Shown piece by piece: positions 25,133 to 34,205 of a stretch of 64,000 bases of DNA. The DNA comes from Leptolinea tardivitalis. Lineage in GTDB: Bacteria; Chloroflexota; Anaerolineae; Anaerolineales; Anaerolineaceae. A model generated the notes under the pieces. That model saw only the letters and a list, made by a program, of their open reading frames with translations. It was not told the DNA's origin and searched no databases. The position numbers and the translations under genes are program-made. The stretch is from contig NZ_BBYA01000009.1 in the NCBI RefSeq assembly GCF_001050275.1, positions 124,001 through 188,000 of the forward strand, written 5' to 3'. The first letter of the stretch is position 1; the number at the start of each line of letters is the position of its first letter.

Positions 25133-26383
25133 ATGAACAGGTCGAGATTACTAGCCATTTTCTTTATCGTGTTTGTAGATATGTTGGGCTTCAGCCTGAT
25201 TTTACCGTTGCTGCCATATTATGCTGAAGGGTATGGAGCAAATGCTGCCATTGTTGGTTTGCTTGTGGCTTCTTATGCAGCCGCACAATTGATTGGTGCC
25301 CCAATTCTGGGGAGACTTTCTGACCGATACGGACGAAGACCGATATTGTTGTTTTCGGTAGCCGGTACATTTACAGGTTTTATTCTGCTGGGTTTTGCTG
25401 ATCCCATCGGCCGGGCTCTGGCAGGTGTCTTTGCCCCTGAATGGACGAACAGTTTCATCATAGGTGTGTTGTTTATCAGCCGGATAATGGATGGCCTGAC
25501 GGGTGGAAACATTACTGTCGCTCAGGCTTATATTGCTGACATCACCGATGAAAAGAACCGTGCCCGCAGCATGGGGATTATTGGTGCGGCGTTCGGATTG
25601 GGTTTTATTATTGGCCCCGCCACTGGCGGCCTGTTGTCAAAATGGGGTTTTGATATACCGGCATTTACAGCGGCAGCTGTTTCGTTTCTCAACCTGAGTC
25701 TGATCTATTTCCTGCTCCCTGAGTCACTCGTCGGGGAAGTCCGCGAATCTGCCCGAAACCGGCAAAAACCGCCGTTTACCTTGAATGCACTGGTAGAGGC
25801 TTTACAACGCCCGGGAATAGGTCCCTTGCTGCATATTCGCTTTTTCTATGGACTCGCTTTTGCCATGTTTCAGAGTATTTTTTCGTTATTTGCACAGGCG
25901 ATTGGACTCTCGTCACAGACAACCGGGTATATCCTGGCTTATGTGGGTGTTTTGTCTGTCATAACCCAGGTAGCGCTCATTGGTCCTTTGACCCACCGAT
26001 TTAAGGAAAACGTTTTGATTATTACCGGTGTGTGGTTGATGGCGTTTTCTCTTTTTGCCTGGTCGTTTACCTCCAGCCTCATTCCAATACTGGTAGTTTT
26101 ACTTCCCATGGCATTGTCAGGAGGTGTCTTGAATACCGTCCTTCAAAGTGCCATTAGTAAATCCGTCAGCCGTGAAGAAGTGGGCGGAATTCTGGGAATA
26201 GCTTCCTCACTGGAAGCCGTTACCCGGGTAATCGCTCCTTCGATAGGCGGATTTTTATTACAACAGTTGGGTGTCTGGGCACCCGGCGTATTCAGCGCAT
26301 TGGTGATGGTGTGGGTTGTATTATTCACATACCGGAAGGTGATCTTGCCGGCACGCCGGGCATCTTTAACAGTGGTGGAATAA
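25133..26383 (+). CDS. MFS transporter, TetA-like drug/H+ antiporter group
   Basis: About 416 residues with 12 membrane spans. The start of span 1, FFIVFVDMLGFSLILPLLPY, and the loop 2-3 motif GRLSDRYGRRPILLFSVAGT are those of the DHA1 family close to TetA. GIIGAAFGLGFIIGPATGGLL is the antiporter motif C of span 5. Such pumps expel drugs or metabolites in exchange for protons. Several in-frame ATGs exist (25100, 25124, 25133); 25133 puts the N-terminus directly before span 1. No regulator is adjacent. Confidence 0.9.
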   Translation: MNRSRLLAIFFIVFVDMLGFSLILPLLPYYAEGYGANAAIVGLLVASYAAAQLIGAPILGRLSDRYGRRPILLFSVAGTFTGFILLGFADPIGRALAGVFAPEWTNSFIIGVLFISRIMDGLTGGNITVAQAYIADITDEKNRARSMGIIGAAFGLGFIIGPATGGLLSKWGFDIPAFTAAAVSFLNLSLIYFLLPESLVGEVRESARNRQKPPFTLNALVEALQRPGIGPLLHIRFFYGLAFAMFQSIFSLFAQAIGLSSQTTGYILAYVGVLSVITQVALIGPLTHRFKENVLIITGVWLMAFSLFAWSFTSSLIPILVVLLPMALSGGVLNTVLQSAISKSVSREEVGGILGIASSLEAVTRVIAPSIGGFLLQQLGVWAPGVFSALVMVWVVLFTYRKVILPARRASLTVVE

Positions 26384-26445
26384 ATGTGACAGGTATTCCA
26401 CAAACAGACAGGCCTGAGTGGTGAAATTAACCTGCCTGTAAACTG

Positions 26446-27369
26446 CTAATCCAGAATATTCACCAATCCAGCCATCATAGATTTGATCCGGGTTGGGCTC
26501 CACCAGGCAGGTTGTTCGACTGGCTGCCAGGTTTTCATAGCCTCTTGAGTTATACGGTATCCCTGTTCCATTAATTCAATGGATTGACGGAAATCCCACA
26601 TAGGAACGGGCGGATCACTGATCAGTGAAATATGTTTGACATCAACTCCTCTGGCTTCGGCCAGTTTTAGTTCCATCTCAATTTGCCGATTTTCCACGGT
26701 CCGATCCAATTTCCACAGGAAAGGACGGATGCCCTGCGAGGTAGTGTCATCTTCTTCCCGCGGGTTAAACAGGTCGAGTGCAATGATTTCTGTGGCACCC
26801 TGCCGGAGTGCGGCTTCGATTGGCAATGTGCTAACTGCACCACCATCCATTAAATACCGGCCATCTTTTTCGAAAGGTACCATCCACGGGGGTAAGGTCA
26901 TAGATGCCAGAATACTATCCAGAACAGAGTCTTGGGGATTCAGCCCGAAGATAATTTGTTCGCTGGCATTTAAATCGGTGGCAACCGGATAAAGGTACAC
27001 AGTGTCGAGATCACAGAACCGCAAATCAGGCGTCAGCCCGCTTTGGATGGCAAATTCACGGATTTTGTTTACAGAATAACCATCCGGATGCTTGAAAAGG
27101 ATCCGCATGGTCTGCCACCACAGATTGGACGGCAACAAGTTATGGTCAATGGTTGACATCCAGATCTTTTCGAGTTTTTCGATTCCGGCAAGAGTGTAAC
27201 CATGAACAGCCAGGAAAGCAGCATTAGCAGCTCCAATGGATGTGCCGGTCACCAGCTCTGGATGGTAACCCGCCTCGATCAAAGCCCGTAATGCCCCCAC
27301 CTGGAGTGCGCCCCGTGAACCGCCCCCACTTAATACAAATGCCAGTTTGCTGTTCCATCCGTTTTTCAT
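26446..27369 (-). CDS. Patatin-like phospholipase
   Basis: 307 residues. The Ser-Asp dyad of patatins is complete: oxyanion hole GGGSRG at residues 15-20, nucleophile S44 in GTSIG (42-46), and D175 in YLMDGGA. The protein has no signal peptide, so it acts in the cytoplasm or on the inner face of the membrane as a lipid acyl hydrolase, like RssA/YchK-type proteins. It is divergent from the TetR gene at 27573. Confidence 0.93.
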   Translation of the reverse strand: MKNGWNSKLAFVLSGGGSRGALQVGALRALIEAGYHPELVTGTSIGAANAAFLAVHGYTLAGIEKLEKIWMSTIDHNLLPSNLWWQTMRILFKHPDGYSVNKIREFAIQSGLTPDLRFCDLDTVYLYPVATDLNASEQIIFGLNPQDSVLDSILASMTLPPWMVPFEKDGRYLMDGGAVSTLPIEAALRQGATEIIALDLFNPREEDDTTSQGIRPFLWKLDRTVENRQIEMELKLAEARGVDVKHISLISDPPVPMWDFRQSIELMEQGYRITQEAMKTWQPVEQPAWWSPTRIKSMMAGLVNILD

Positions 27370-27451
27370 TTTTAACGTCCCTTGCTTCTGTATACGAATT
27401 TACCGGGTGTTCTGTTTTGCTCTATTGACCGCCTTTATATACGACACTGTG

Positions 27452-27480
27452 TTGATTATTTATTTAGCCAAAAGTATAAT
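27452..27480 (+). promoter_or_regulatory. Promoter of the TetR gene at 27573
   Basis: TTGATT (27452-27457), 17-base spacer, TATAAT (27475-27480). Near-consensus sigma-70-type promoter on the plus strand, about 90 bases before the start codon. Confidence 0.75.
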
Positions 27481-27530
27481 ATCGTCAGGGATGAGAATCA
27501 ATAATCAAAACATTAAATTTTGTCTGATAA

Positions 27531-27555
27531 TCGACACAATTTCAGCATGTGTCGA
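27531..27555. promoter_or_regulatory. Operator candidate for the TetR regulator
   Basis: Perfect 8-bp inverted repeat TCGACACA / TGTGTCGA (27531-27538, 27548-27555) with a nine-base spacer. It sits between the promoter and the start codon of the TetR gene, fitting autorepression. Confidence 0.65.
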
Positions 27556-27572
27556 ATAACAAAAAGGATGAT

Positions 27573-28175
27573 ATGCAAACTTCAACAGGTTTGGATCGCC
27601 GTATTGTCCGTACCAGGGATGCCATCCGGGAAGCCCTGATTGACCTGATGGAAGAAAAAGGATTCGAAGCGATATCCATTAAAGACATCACTGATCGCGC
27701 GAATATTAACCGGGGGACATTCTATTTGCATTATCATGACAAATTTGATCTGTTGGATCAAACCGAAACTGAAATTATCGAAGATATGAAACAAATCTTG
27801 ATACGCGAAGATAGTCTGGGACTGGAGGAATACATGATTTCAGACCGACCGCACCCGATCATCATCGCGCTTTTTGAATATATTCAGGCACGATCACGAA
27901 TGATGCATGCCATACTCGGGTTAAAAGCGAATCCGAATTTTCAGGGGCGTCTGAAAAAAGCCATCGAATCCAATTTGTATTTCATCGGCTTTGCCCACCA
28001 TAAAAGCGAAAATGACCTTCTGGTACCCGGTGAATACCTGATATCATATGTGGCGGCGGCGCACATGGGGGTGGTTCAAGCCTGGTTGAATAATGGTTGC
28101 CGGGAAACACCCCGTGAAATGGCGCAAATCCTTTCACGGTTGTCTTTTCAAGGTCCTTTCAAGGCCATCCGTTGA
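27573..28175 (+). CDS. TetR family transcriptional regulator
   Basis: 200 residues. N-terminal helix-turn-helix: IREALIDLMEEKGFEAISIK then DITDRANINRGTFYLHYHDK, DLLDQ. The C-terminal ligand domain resembles the TetR_C group seen in DhaS-like regulators (RSRMMHAILGLKANPNFQGR). The start at 27573 has AAGGA five bases upstream; a GTG eight codons earlier falls inside the inverted repeat and is unlikely. Its target is not obvious: the patatin gene is divergent and could be co-regulated, and the efflux operon downstream has its own TetR. Confidence 0.9.
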   Translation: MQTSTGLDRRIVRTRDAIREALIDLMEEKGFEAISIKDITDRANINRGTFYLHYHDKFDLLDQTETEIIEDMKQILIREDSLGLEEYMISDRPHPIIIALFEYIQARSRMMHAILGLKANPNFQGRLKKAIESNLYFIGFAHHKSENDLLVPGEYLISYVAAAHMGVVQAWLNNGCRETPREMAQILSRLSFQGPFKAIR

Positions 28176-28274
28176 GAGGTGTACGTTGGAAATAATGACC
28201 GGAACCGCCTGGAATTTGCCATACTTATTCGATTTCTATCAAAATCATAGAAGTACGATTGCCCGTTTTACCTC

Positions 28275-28303
28275 TTGAAGAGTGCAAGGCAATAATCTAT
28301 AAT
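28275..28303 (+). promoter_or_regulatory. Promoter of the TetR-ABC-HlyD efflux operon
   Basis: TTGAAG (28275-28280), 17-base spacer, TATAAT (28298-28303), with the operator palindrome directly after it. Confidence 0.8.
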
Positions 28304-28325
28304 AGATAACGAATGTTCGTTATCT
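28304..28325. promoter_or_regulatory. TetR operator, perfect 22-bp palindrome
   Basis: AGATAACGAA-TG-TTCGTTATCT, ten-base arms around a two-base centre, starting one base after the -10 box and so covering the transcription start. This is the expected place and shape for a TetR repressor site and predicts that the regulator at 28349 shuts off its own operon. Confidence 0.85.
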
Positions 28326-28348
28326 AAATCAAGCCCTCAGGTGAGTCC

Positions 28349-28975
28349 ATGCCCCGATCAAGCCGCGAGAAGAGTGCATTAACCCGTTCACGGATCATTG
28401 ATGTTGCCTACCAGCTCTTTATTGATAATGGATACAATGCCACCCCTATGCGCGAGATCAGTCAGAAGGCTGGCGTGACAGTGGGTGCTATATACAATCA
28501 TTTTGAAACCAAAGAGGATATATGGGTGGCGGTTATTCGGGAACGCCACCCATATCATGATATTTTGCCGTTGATGGACACGGTAAAGGGAGACTCTATA
28601 GCCGATATTGTCCGTTCCGCCGCCCGGCTTTTGGTTCAAGAATTATTGAACCGGCCGGATTTGTTCAATCTCATGTTCATTGAGCTTGTGGAATTTAAGG
28701 CGGTGCATGTGCCTGACCTTTACGAAGCTATTCTTCCCCATCTTATTTCGCTTCAAGACATATTTGCCGGGAAAAAAGGCCGTTTGCGCAATTTCCCTCC
28801 GGCTGTTCTGCTTCGTTCCTTTGTTGGTCTTTTCTTTTCATATTACATAACCGGGGTTCTTTTAAAAAACCTACCTTCAGTAGCTTCCAGTGAAGCTGTT
28901 CTGGATCAATTTGTCGACCTTTACTTAAATGGCATTCTGGAAAATTCCGGTGATCTGTCTGATAACCCGGTATGA
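28349..28975 (+). CDS. TetR family repressor of the efflux operon
   Basis: 208 residues. Helix-turn-helix: IIDVAYQLFIDNGYNATPMR then EISQKAGVTVGAIYNHFETK, EDIWVAVI. It is the first gene of a five-gene operon: its stop overlaps the permease start by four bases. The same order (TetR, permease, ATPase, ATPase, HlyD) recalls the E. coli ybhGFSR/cecR locus, where the regulator CecR responds to toxic compounds. The palindrome at 28304-28325 is its probable binding site. Confidence 0.93.
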   Translation: MPRSSREKSALTRSRIIDVAYQLFIDNGYNATPMREISQKAGVTVGAIYNHFETKEDIWVAVIRERHPYHDILPLMDTVKGDSIADIVRSAARLLVQELLNRPDLFNLMFIELVEFKAVHVPDLYEAILPHLISLQDIFAGKKGRLRNFPPAVLLRSFVGLFFSYYITGVLLKNLPSVASSEAVLDQFVDLYLNGILENSGDLSDNPV

Positions 28976-30093
28976 AACAGCGACTGTTTTCCCTGATCCG
29001 CAAGGAATTTATTCAAATCGTACGCGATCCGCGGACGCTTATCCTCACGCTGATCTATCCGGTGGTCATGCTGTTCCTGCTCGGGTATGCCATTACCAAT
29101 GATGTGCGCAATATTCCGCTGGCTGTGCTTGACCGCGATCGCTCGGGTCAATCTCGCGCCCTACTGGATGCTTACAGGGCTTCCGATTATTTCAAACTTG
29201 AGTATTACATCACATCTGAAGATGAGATGAATTATCTGATCGAAAGCAATCAAGCCCGGGCAGCCGTGATTATTCCTCCGAATTACGGGAGAGAAATTGT
29301 TGCGGGGCGGGTGGGACAAATAGCTTTTATTATTGATGGATCTGACCCCAATGTTTCCGGCACCGCTTTAACGGCGGCCATCATGGTGGGACAGTCGCAG
29401 TCAACAAAAATTGTGGCACAACGGACCATGCGTGAAACGCAAACCCAGATGCCGGTGGATGTGCGAACCCAGGTATGGTACAACCCCGGCATGATCACGG
29501 CGTATTACATGATTCCGGCGCTCATCGGCATGATCCTGCAATTCCTCACCACCTTCCTTACGTCCACATCCATTGTTCGTGAACGGGAACGCGGCACCAT
29601 CGAACAATTAATCGTCACCCCTATCCGTTCCTGGGAACTGGTGGCCGGGAAAATGGTGCCGTATGTATTGATTGCCTTCTTTGACATGATCGAAATCCTG
29701 GTGGCGGGTGTATTGTTGTTTGATGTTCCCATAAACGGTAGTCTCATGTTGCTCCTGGTGCTGTCGTGCCTTTTCCTCGTCACCACGCTGGGGATTGGAT
29801 TGTTGATTTCCACGGTGGCCAATACCCAGCAGGAGGCCATGCTGACCACCATGTTTACCCTTCTGCCCAGTATTTTCCTATCCGGATTTATGTTTCCCCT
29901 GGCGGCCATGCCGACTTTTTTGCAGGCGGTCAGTTATCTCATCCCTCTTCGATATTTCTTGATCATTACACGCGGTATTGTTTTGAAAGGAACCGGTGCT
30001 GATGTTTTGCTGCCTGAAATTCTGGCCCTGTGTTTCTTTGCCATTGTCGTTATGGCAGCTACGGCTGTTCGTTTCAAGAAGCAATTGGATTAA
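28972..30093 (+). CDS. ABC-2 permease, YbhR/YbhS type
   Basis: 373 residues. One N-terminal span (TLILTLIYPVVMLFLLGYAI), a large outer domain (about 45-175, with VLDRDRSGQSRALLDAYRAS) and five C-terminal spans including GMILQFLTTFLTSTSIVRER and the conserved ERGTIEQLIVTPIRSWELVAGK segment that contacts the ATPase. E. coli has two such permeases (YbhS and YbhR); only one is found here, so a homodimer is likely. Four-base overlap with the TetR gene and a two-base gap to the next gene show tight coupling. Confidence 0.93.
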   Translation: MKQRLFSLIRKEFIQIVRDPRTLILTLIYPVVMLFLLGYAITNDVRNIPLAVLDRDRSGQSRALLDAYRASDYFKLEYYITSEDEMNYLIESNQARAAVIIPPNYGREIVAGRVGQIAFIIDGSDPNVSGTALTAAIMVGQSQSTKIVAQRTMRETQTQMPVDVRTQVWYNPGMITAYYMIPALIGMILQFLTTFLTSTSIVRERERGTIEQLIVTPIRSWELVAGKMVPYVLIAFFDMIEILVAGVLLFDVPINGSLMLLLVLSCLFLVTTLGIGLLISTVANTQQEAMLTTMFTLLPSIFLSGFMFPLAAMPTFLQAVSYLIPLRYFLIITRGIVLKGTGADVLLPEILALCFFAIVVMAATAVRFKKQLD

Positions 30094-30095
30094 CC

Positions 30096-31064
30096 ATGCC
30101 CGAACCTTTTTTGGTTGTAGACCATCTCTACCGATCATTCGGTTCTGTTAAGGCGGTGAACGATGTAAGCCTTACTGTTCAAGCTGGACAGATTTATGGT
30201 CTGGTTGGACCGGATGGAGCCGGTAAGACCACCACATTGCGTCTGATCTGCGGTGCTTTCAAGCCCGATAACGGCTCAGTGATGATCGGAGGTTATTCAC
30301 TGGATCATCAGGCGGAACAGGCTCGTGAAACGATCGGTTACCTTTCTCAGCAATTCTCCCTTTATGAAGACCTGACGGTGTTGGAAAATATCCGTTTCCT
30401 GGCCGAAGTCCGCGGGCTCTCTTCAGAAGACTGGCTCCCGTGTGCCCGTGAAAACCTGGCTTTTGTCGGACTGGATGCGTTTGAAAACCGCCTTGCCGGA
30501 AAACTTTCCGGCGGGATGAAGCAAAAATTGGGGCTGGCCTGTGCACTGGTCAACCGGCCGCGTCTGTTGCTGTTGGATGAGCCCACCACTGGAGTTGACC
30601 CTGTCACCCGGCAGGATTTCTGGCAGCTGGTGATCCGTCTGGCTGGCGAACAGGGGATGGCCGTTCTGGTCTGCACACCGTATATGGATGAGGCTTCACG
30701 CTGCTCGCATATTGGATTCATGCGCAGTGGACGCATCATTCAGGATGGGAGTCCAAGTCATTTGCGGAAGATGCTGGATGACAGGATTTTGGAACTGGCG
30801 GGCGGTCCGATGAATGTACTGCTGGAATCCTCTCATTTTGATACCGATGTGCAGGATGTTCAACGCTTTGGAGACCGCCTGCATTTACGGGTTTTACCTG
30901 GCAAAGCGCAGGATGTAAAAAGACGATTGAGTAAACGAATCCACTCTGCCGGTGGATCAATTGAAAAAATCGAGATAATTCCACCTCTTCTGGAAGATGT
31001 ATTTATCGACTTGGCTGGAGAAGGCATGTCTATGAACGATGCCGGGTATGGGGAGAAACCTTAA
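30096..31064 (+). CDS. ABC transporter ATPase, first of a pair
   Basis: 322 residues from ATG 30096; upstream in-frame sequence lies inside the permease gene. Walker A GPDGAGKT (38-45), signature LSGGM (137-141), Walker B LLLLDE (157-162) and TTGVDP. Together with the next gene it matches the two halves of E. coli YbhF, which is one polypeptide with two ATPase domains; here the halves are separate genes. GPDGAGKT is the typical variant of the YbhF N-terminal half. Its stop overlaps the start of the next ATPase (TAATG). Confidence 0.94.
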   Translation: MPEPFLVVDHLYRSFGSVKAVNDVSLTVQAGQIYGLVGPDGAGKTTTLRLICGAFKPDNGSVMIGGYSLDHQAEQARETIGYLSQQFSLYEDLTVLENIRFLAEVRGLSSEDWLPCARENLAFVGLDAFENRLAGKLSGGMKQKLGLACALVNRPRLLLLDEPTTGVDPVTRQDFWQLVIRLAGEQGMAVLVCTPYMDEASRCSHIGFMRSGRIIQDGSPSHLRKMLDDRILELAGGPMNVLLESSHFDTDVQDVQRFGDRLHLRVLPGKAQDVKRRLSKRIHSAGGSIEKIEIIPPLLEDVFIDLAGEGMSMNDAGYGEKP

Positions 31065-31990
31065 TGGCTGTTATTTCTGTACATAATCTGACCCGGCGTT
31101 TTGGCAATTTCACGGCAGTGGATCATATCAGTTTTGATATTGAACCCGGCCAGGTTGTGGGATACCTGGGTCCCAATGGCTCCGGGAAAACAACCACAAT
31201 CCGCATGCTGCTTGGATTGATCCGTCCAAGTGAAGGGGAAGCCAATGTACTGGGTTTTGATTCAGCCTCCCAGTCAGATTTGATTCGCGCCAACACCGGG
31301 TATATGTCACAGAAATTCGCTCTTTACAATGACCTGACTGCCCGCGAAAACTTGAAATTCTACGCCGGAGTCTACGGGGTTCGCAACGGTCAGCGGGTGG
31401 ACGAGCTTTTGGAACAGCTTGGACTTGACGTCATTGCCACTATGTTGGTACGCACATTATCTGCCGGATGGCGGCAGAGGCTCTCTCTGGCGGTGGCTAT
31501 TGTTCATCATCCAAAATTGTTATTGCTGGATGAACCGACCTCAGGTGTAGATCCTACCGCGAGACGGGCCTTCTGGGATCTGATCTACAGTCTTGTTGCT
31601 GAAGGGATCACGATTCTGGTCACCACGCATTACATGGATGAAGCCGAATATTGCAGCCGGGTGGGGATTTTGAATTTCGGGAAACTGCTGGCATTGGATA
31701 CCCCAAACAATCTCAAAGCGTTACTCCCGGGAAAAATGTGGGAAGTGTTTCTTGAAGGCAAAGAGAACGAGCAGGCAGATAGACTGCTCCCGCTGTTGGA
31801 CGTGATGGGTAAAACAGAGGGAGTCATTCGTGCCAGCCTGGCAGGCGACCACCTGCGTATTCTCGCAAAGAATGCAATCACCAGAAAAGAGTTGGAATGC
31901 CGATTTAAGGCGGAAGATATCCACAATATTCGGGTGGAATCGTCCATTCCAGTCATGGAAGATACATTTATGTCCCTTGTGTCGCAGTAA
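31064..31990 (+). CDS. ABC transporter ATPase, second of a pair
   Basis: 308 residues. Walker A GPNGSGKT (36-43), signature LSAGW (132-136, which departs from LSGGQ in a way common for the YbhF C-terminal half), Walker B LLLLDE (152-157) and TSGVDP. About 85 residues follow the ATPase core. It forms a heterodimer with the preceding ATPase (inference from the YbhF comparison). Fifty-six bases separate it from the HlyD gene. Confidence 0.94.
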   Translation: MAVISVHNLTRRFGNFTAVDHISFDIEPGQVVGYLGPNGSGKTTTIRMLLGLIRPSEGEANVLGFDSASQSDLIRANTGYMSQKFALYNDLTARENLKFYAGVYGVRNGQRVDELLEQLGLDVIATMLVRTLSAGWRQRLSLAVAIVHHPKLLLLDEPTSGVDPTARRAFWDLIYSLVAEGITILVTTHYMDEAEYCSRVGILNFGKLLALDTPNNLKALLPGKMWEVFLEGKENEQADRLLPLLDVMGKTEGVIRASLAGDHLRILAKNAITRKELECRFKAEDIHNIRVESSIPVMEDTFMSLVSQ

Positions 31991-32046
31991 AAATTTTTGC
32001 GTTTGAAAGAATCAGATCCTACAATATTAATGGGTCAGGGAGCAGA

Positions 32047-32676
32047 ATGCCAGAAAACAGCAAGCGATTCATACCTGTATTTATCATTATTCTGGGAGCA
32101 TTGATCTATGGCATATATGTCATGTATCAAAACTCTGTGTTGAATCGTCAATTGACGGTTTCAGGGTCTATAGAAGCCAACGAAGTGCGTCTTGGTGTGG
32201 TGACGGGTGGAATTGTTGACCGTGTACTGGTGAATGAAGGTGATAAGGTGAAGAAAGATCAGCTGCTGGCTGTGGTCAAAGAAGGGACCGGCATTTCCAC
32301 CGGCAGCATCCGTTCACCGCTTGATGGCCTGGTATTAATGCGGGCGGCTGATCCAGGTGAAATCACCACAGCAGGCGGCGCCCTGCTGGTAGTGGCAGAT
32401 TTGCATATGGTCACATTGACAGTTTATATTCCTGAAGACCGCTATGGACAGATTTATCTTGGACAGGAACTTTCTGTGACAGTTGATTCATTTCCGGGAA
32501 AAACATATATCGGGCAGGTCACCTATATCTCAGATCAGGCGGAATTTACTCCGCGCAATGCCCTCACTGTGCAAGGGCGCAAGGACACGGTTTACGCCGT
32601 CAAATTGACCATTCCCAATCCTGATCTGGATCTGAAACCCGGCATGCCGGCAGATGTGAAGATCGACCTAAAATAA
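32047..32676 (+). CDS. Short HlyD/YbhG-type adaptor protein
   Basis: 209 residues, much shorter than YbhG (about 330). One N-terminal membrane anchor (PVFIIILGALIYGIYVMYQN) is followed by the biotinyl-lipoyl-like half motif (GGIVDRVLVNEGDKVKKDQL), its second half (GSIRSPLDGLVLMRAADPGE) and a beta-barrel domain (VTVDSFPGKTYIGQVTYISD). The long alpha-helical hairpin that reaches the outer membrane channel in Gram-negative bacteria is missing: the two half motifs are joined by only about ten residues. This fits a cell envelope without a classical outer membrane. It is the last gene of the TetR-ABC operon. Confidence 0.92.
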   Translation: MPENSKRFIPVFIIILGALIYGIYVMYQNSVLNRQLTVSGSIEANEVRLGVVTGGIVDRVLVNEGDKVKKDQLLAVVKEGTGISTGSIRSPLDGLVLMRAADPGEITTAGGALLVVADLHMVTLTVYIPEDRYGQIYLGQELSVTVDSFPGKTYIGQVTYISDQAEFTPRNALTVQGRKDTVYAVKLTIPNPDLDLKPGMPADVKIDLK

Positions 32677-32705
32677 AGACAAAAAATCATTTTATGCTTG
32701 TCTTT
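32675..32705 (+). terminator. Weak terminator hairpin after the HlyD gene
   Basis: AAAGACAA / TTGTCTTT (32675-32682, 32698-32705), 15-base loop, overlapping the HlyD stop codon. T tract is poor. A second small stem CCCC-AAAA-GGGG follows at 32715-32726. Confidence 0.4.
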
Positions 32706-32762
32706 GTATGTATTCCCCAAAAGGGGCTATTCCGAACCGTTGTATTGTATGGTACGTGTGTG

Positions 32763-32797
32763 AAGAAAAAAGCGGAGAATGGTATCAATCTCCGCTA
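32763..32797 (-). terminator. Rho-independent terminator downstream of the MFS gene
   Basis: Stem AGCGGAGA / TCTCCGCT (32771-32778, 32789-32796), followed on the minus strand by TTTTTTCTT. It lies 110 bases beyond the MFS stop codon. Confidence 0.8.
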
Positions 32798-32905
32798 TGA
32801 AAGGTTCTTACCTTCTCTTGCCTGTCAGTGATCTAATGTTTTCTTCCATCACCTTCATAAAACGCTTCGAGGGTTCGGGAAGATGTAGCGAATTATTCTC
32901 ATCAA

Positions 32906-34141
32906 TCAGGCATTATCCAGAGCAGGGGATTGTTGTGTTTCTGCCTGTTCCTGTCTGCCAGTCACAGATGTATAGGCGTATACCGCCAGAAGAATGGTGA
33001 AAAGCGTAAACAAACAGGGAGGAATCACTTCCAATGAATAATTTTTTGCTGTGATGCCAATCAGAGCTGGTATGGCGGCGGAACCGATGCCTGCAGCACT
33101 CATCTGCATACCAATGGCATTGGCGGCAAATTTCGGTTGCACCCGCTGACTTGTTCCAGACATCAATCCAGGGAAGATGGGTGCGATGGCCAAACCTACC
33201 AGACCGACACCAATCAGGCTGATGATTTTGACCGGATTCCACCACAGCATGATGACCCCGAGCATGGCAGCGAGAATACTGATATACATCAACGTCTGTA
33301 ATTTGATCCTGCGGGTGTAGAGGCCGGCAGAAAAACGGCCGATGGTGAATAAAGCCCAGTAACTGCCGGTCAGCATACCTGCCACAACCGGTTCAATCCC
33401 GCGGCTTTCAGTTAAAAGTGTATATGCCCAGGCACCGAGAGAGACTTCTGCACCGGTGTATATGAAGAAGAGCAGGAAGCCAAGCCATACCCTGGGTTGT
33501 TTGAACGTCTCTAGATATGATGTCTTGTAATCTGTAAGTTTGCGGTTTTCTGATGAATCCTCCGCTTTCTTTTCTGTTTTCCAGAGGGGCAGTGAAATAA
33601 AAAAGCAAATTGCCAGCACAATCTGGAAAATCCCAACAATATCATAACCAATACGCCAAGATTTCAGCGAATTTACAGCAAAGGTCATGATCAATGGGCT
33701 GAATGTGATTCCAATCCCATAACTGGCATGGAGCCATTGCATCAACCCATGGTGGAAATTGGCGGCAACATATGTATTCAAACCGGCATCAATAGCGCCT
33801 GCTCCCAGACCGGCAAATAATCCCAATGCGACCATGAACCACCAGTTAGCTGACAGTGAATATCCAATCAATGTGGCGCCGGTGAGGGCGCAGCTTCCTG
33901 CCAGCACCCCACCCACTCCAAATCGTGAGATCAATTTTCCGTTGAGAAAGCTGGCTGTGAGGTATCCGGTTGTGGAAGTGAACAGAAGCATTCCCAGTGA
34001 ATCCAGTGGAATACCAAATTCAGACCGGACAGATGGCCAACCTACTCCCAGCAATCCATCGGGGAGTCCTAACGCGATAAAAGCAATAAAGGCCAGAATG
34101 ACCAGGCCTTTGCGGCTGTTTTGTACATTCTTTTCTGTCAT
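32906..34141 (-). CDS. MFS transporter, FucP-like branch
   Basis: 411 residues, 12 membrane spans. The N-terminal GLPDGLLGVGWPSVRSEFGI and the glycine-rich ALGLFAGLGAGAIDAGLNTYVA with following NFHHGLMQWLHASYGIG are typical of the sugar-transporter-like MFS branch (FucP and YfkF relatives) of which many members have no known substrate. The central loop carries KTEKKAEDSSENRK. The C-terminal tail is polar. It is not in an operon with sugar genes, so the substrate stays open. Confidence 0.88.
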   Translation of the reverse strand: MTEKNVQNSRKGLVILAFIAFIALGLPDGLLGVGWPSVRSEFGIPLDSLGMLLFTSTTGYLTASFLNGKLISRFGVGGVLAGSCALTGATLIGYSLSANWWFMVALGLFAGLGAGAIDAGLNTYVAANFHHGLMQWLHASYGIGITFSPLIMTFAVNSLKSWRIGYDIVGIFQIVLAICFFISLPLWKTEKKAEDSSENRKLTDYKTSYLETFKQPRVWLGFLLFFIYTGAEVSLGAWAYTLLTESRGIEPVVAGMLTGSYWALFTIGRFSAGLYTRRIKLQTLMYISILAAMLGVIMLWWNPVKIISLIGVGLVGLAIAPIFPGLMSGTSQRVQPKFAANAIGMQMSAAGIGSAAIPALIGITAKNYSLEVIPPCLFTLFTILLAVYAYTSVTGRQEQAETQQSPALDNA

Positions 34142-34205
34142 TAAATCACCTCTCCCTTAATGGAGGGCATTCTAGCATATTTGATCGAAGTCCGCTTACA
34201 CGTGC

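Noticed and set aside
32797-32905. Protein-like C-terminal reading on the minus strand (LHLPEPSKRF then MKVMEENIRSLTGKRR)
   Set aside because: Only about 33 codons without a start, directly after the MFS stop; possibly the tail of a lost gene but too short to call.
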